In this document: positions 62,675 through 64,000 of the stretch, one piece after another | How the letters are laid out: every line of letters starts with the position of its first letter | Numbering within the stretch: position 1 is the first letter of the stretch | NCBI RefSeq assembly: GCF_029227915.1 | Contig: NC_079884.1 | Coordinates: 2,916,001-2,980,000, forward strand | Source: Hydractinia symbiolongicarpus | Lineage: Eukaryota > Cnidaria > Hydrozoa > Anthoathecata > Hydractiniidae | Length of the DNA stretch: 64,000 nt | Direction: 5' to 3' | Notes under the pieces: model-generated | What the model was told of the DNA's origin: nothing | What the model saw: the letters and a program-made list of their open reading frames with translations, nothing else | Database searches by the model: none | Made by a program: the position numbers and the translations under genes

Positions 62675-64000
62675 GTATAAATCCGTTTGAGTTACAACGG
62701 TTGCGTCACATATTTAAAACAACATGTATTTAGCGATAGTATTCGGATATTACTAGTTTGCATCGATTTTAACAGTGAAACGTTTGACTGTGGGACATAA
62801 TTGAACTGATTTTGGACTTTGACCTGATAAATGTGATAAATGAGCCAGTTTGACTACAAGAAATAACATTCTTCTTAATTTGACATGATTGTTGGAACTC
62901 AGCGATTACACTGGGCGCTATGGTGGCGCTTTATTAACAAATTCAGATAAATAAGTCATTTTTTACTGTGGGACCAATCCTAGCCGTTATTGCGCATTGA
63001 AGAAATAGAGACTGTATCAAAAACTACATTTTATTGACTTTCTATCGGCATAAATCCGTTTGAGTTATAACGGTTGCGTCACATATTCGTACCAATACGT
63101 ATTTAGTGATTTTCTTCCAATATTACTAAGTTATATTGCTTTTAACAGTGAAACGATTGACTGTGGGACTTAATTGAACTGATTTTGGACTTTGACATTA
63201 TAAATGTGATAAATGAGCCAATTCGACTACAACAAATAACATTCTTCTTAATTTGACATGATTGCTGGAACTCAGCGATTACACTGGGCGCTGTGGTAGC
63301 GCTTTGTTAAAAAAATTAAGAAAATAAGTCATTCTTTACTGTGGGACCAATCCTAGCCGTTAGTTCGCGCTGAAGAAATAGAGACAGTTGCAAAAACTGC
63401 ATTTCATTGACTTTCCAACGGTGTCAATCCGTTTGAGTTACAACGGTTGCGTCACATATTCGTACCAACATGTATTTAGTGATTTTTTCCAATATTACAA
63501 AGTTGTATTGCTTTTAACAGTGAATCGATTGACTGTGGGAATTAATTGAACTGGTTCTGGACTGTGACTTTATAAATGTGATAAATGAGCTAATTGGTCT
63601 CCAAGCAATTACATTCTTCTTAATTTGACATGATTGCTGGAATTCAGCGATTACATTAGGCTCTGTGGTAGTTATTTAAAATTTTATATAAATAAGACTT
63701 TTCTTACTGTGGGACCAATCCTGGCCGTTAGCACTCGCTGAATAAATAAGAACAGTTTCAAAGACTACATTTCATTGACTTTTTAGTGTTATAAATCCGT
63801 TTGAGTTACAGCGGTTGCGTCACATATTCGTACCAACATGTATTTAGCGATAGTATTCGGATATTACTAGGCTGGATCGCTTTTAACAGTGAATCGATTG
63901 ACTGTGGGAATTAATTGAACTGATTCTGGACTTTGACCTTATAAATGTGATAAATGAACCAATTGGACTTCAAGGAATAACATTCTTCTTAATTTGACAT
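62675..64000 (+). repeat. Satellite array resumes, same orientation
   Basis: It begins mid-monomer at GTATAAATCCGTTTGAG and holds about 3.6 monomers with the same variants as the array left of the insertion (TTTTTTCCAATATTAC, TTAGTTCGCGCTGAAG). The first copy has TATTTAAAACAACATG where others read TATTCGTACCAACATG. The monomer near 63660 lacks the GCGCTT part of GTAGCGCTTTATT. The array runs off the window end. Confidence 0.93.

Overview
This is eukaryotic DNA, most likely from an invertebrate animal. Two things point there: the one real gene is split by short GT-AG introns of 47 to 411 bp, and its protein resembles, from memory, large unnamed proteins scattered through cnidarian, mollusc and hemipteran genomes. 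I cannot name the species. No rRNA, tRNA, CRISPR array or bacterial-type operon was seen.

About 92% of the window is one satellite DNA family in direct tandem orientation: 1-57802, then 62675-64000. The basic monomer is about 372 bp, with a shorter form of about 336 bp. The array is layered. The left edge has a 372+336 bp dimer with a 1414 bp super-repeat. Further right are a roughly 3.05 kb block repeated 4838 bp away, a 1490 bp tetramer, a 1116 bp trimer and 1859 bp pentamer zone, 740-748 bp dimers, an 1118 bp trimer and a 695 bp duplication that carries a rearranged monomer. The many minus-strand reading frames of 60-119 codons in the array are the same stop-poor stretch of the monomer read again and again. 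I do not call them genes.

The array is interrupted by about 4.9 kb of non-satellite sequence (57803-62674). It holds a five-exon, plus-strand gene (57876-61566) whose exons join in consistent splice phases. The deduced protein of nearly 1000 residues has a GD-S-P-A motif followed by a C-x2-C-x2-H-x2-C cluster and a distal N-T-E-K-E-E motif. This layout suggests a DDE-type transposase-related protein of the CMC kind, which is inference. The reading frame is broken three times, each time by the equivalent of one extra base in or beside a low-complexity run, so I call it a pseudogene; uncorrected assembly errors are the main alternative. Its 5' end lies 73 bp from the satellite, and the first recognised exon follows a good splice acceptor, so upstream exons may be missing. 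Right of the gene are an AT-rich tail, a weak minus-strand two-exon candidate and a short CpG-rich segment next to the resumed satellite.

The most unusual satellite property is a cluster of regulatory-looking words in each monomer: an HNF4-type DR1 (read on the minus strand) touching TATAAA, an AACGG/CCGTT dyad next to a TGACGCAA-like word, and a CCAAT box. Tandem homogenisation copies any word, so these are leads and not evidence of function.
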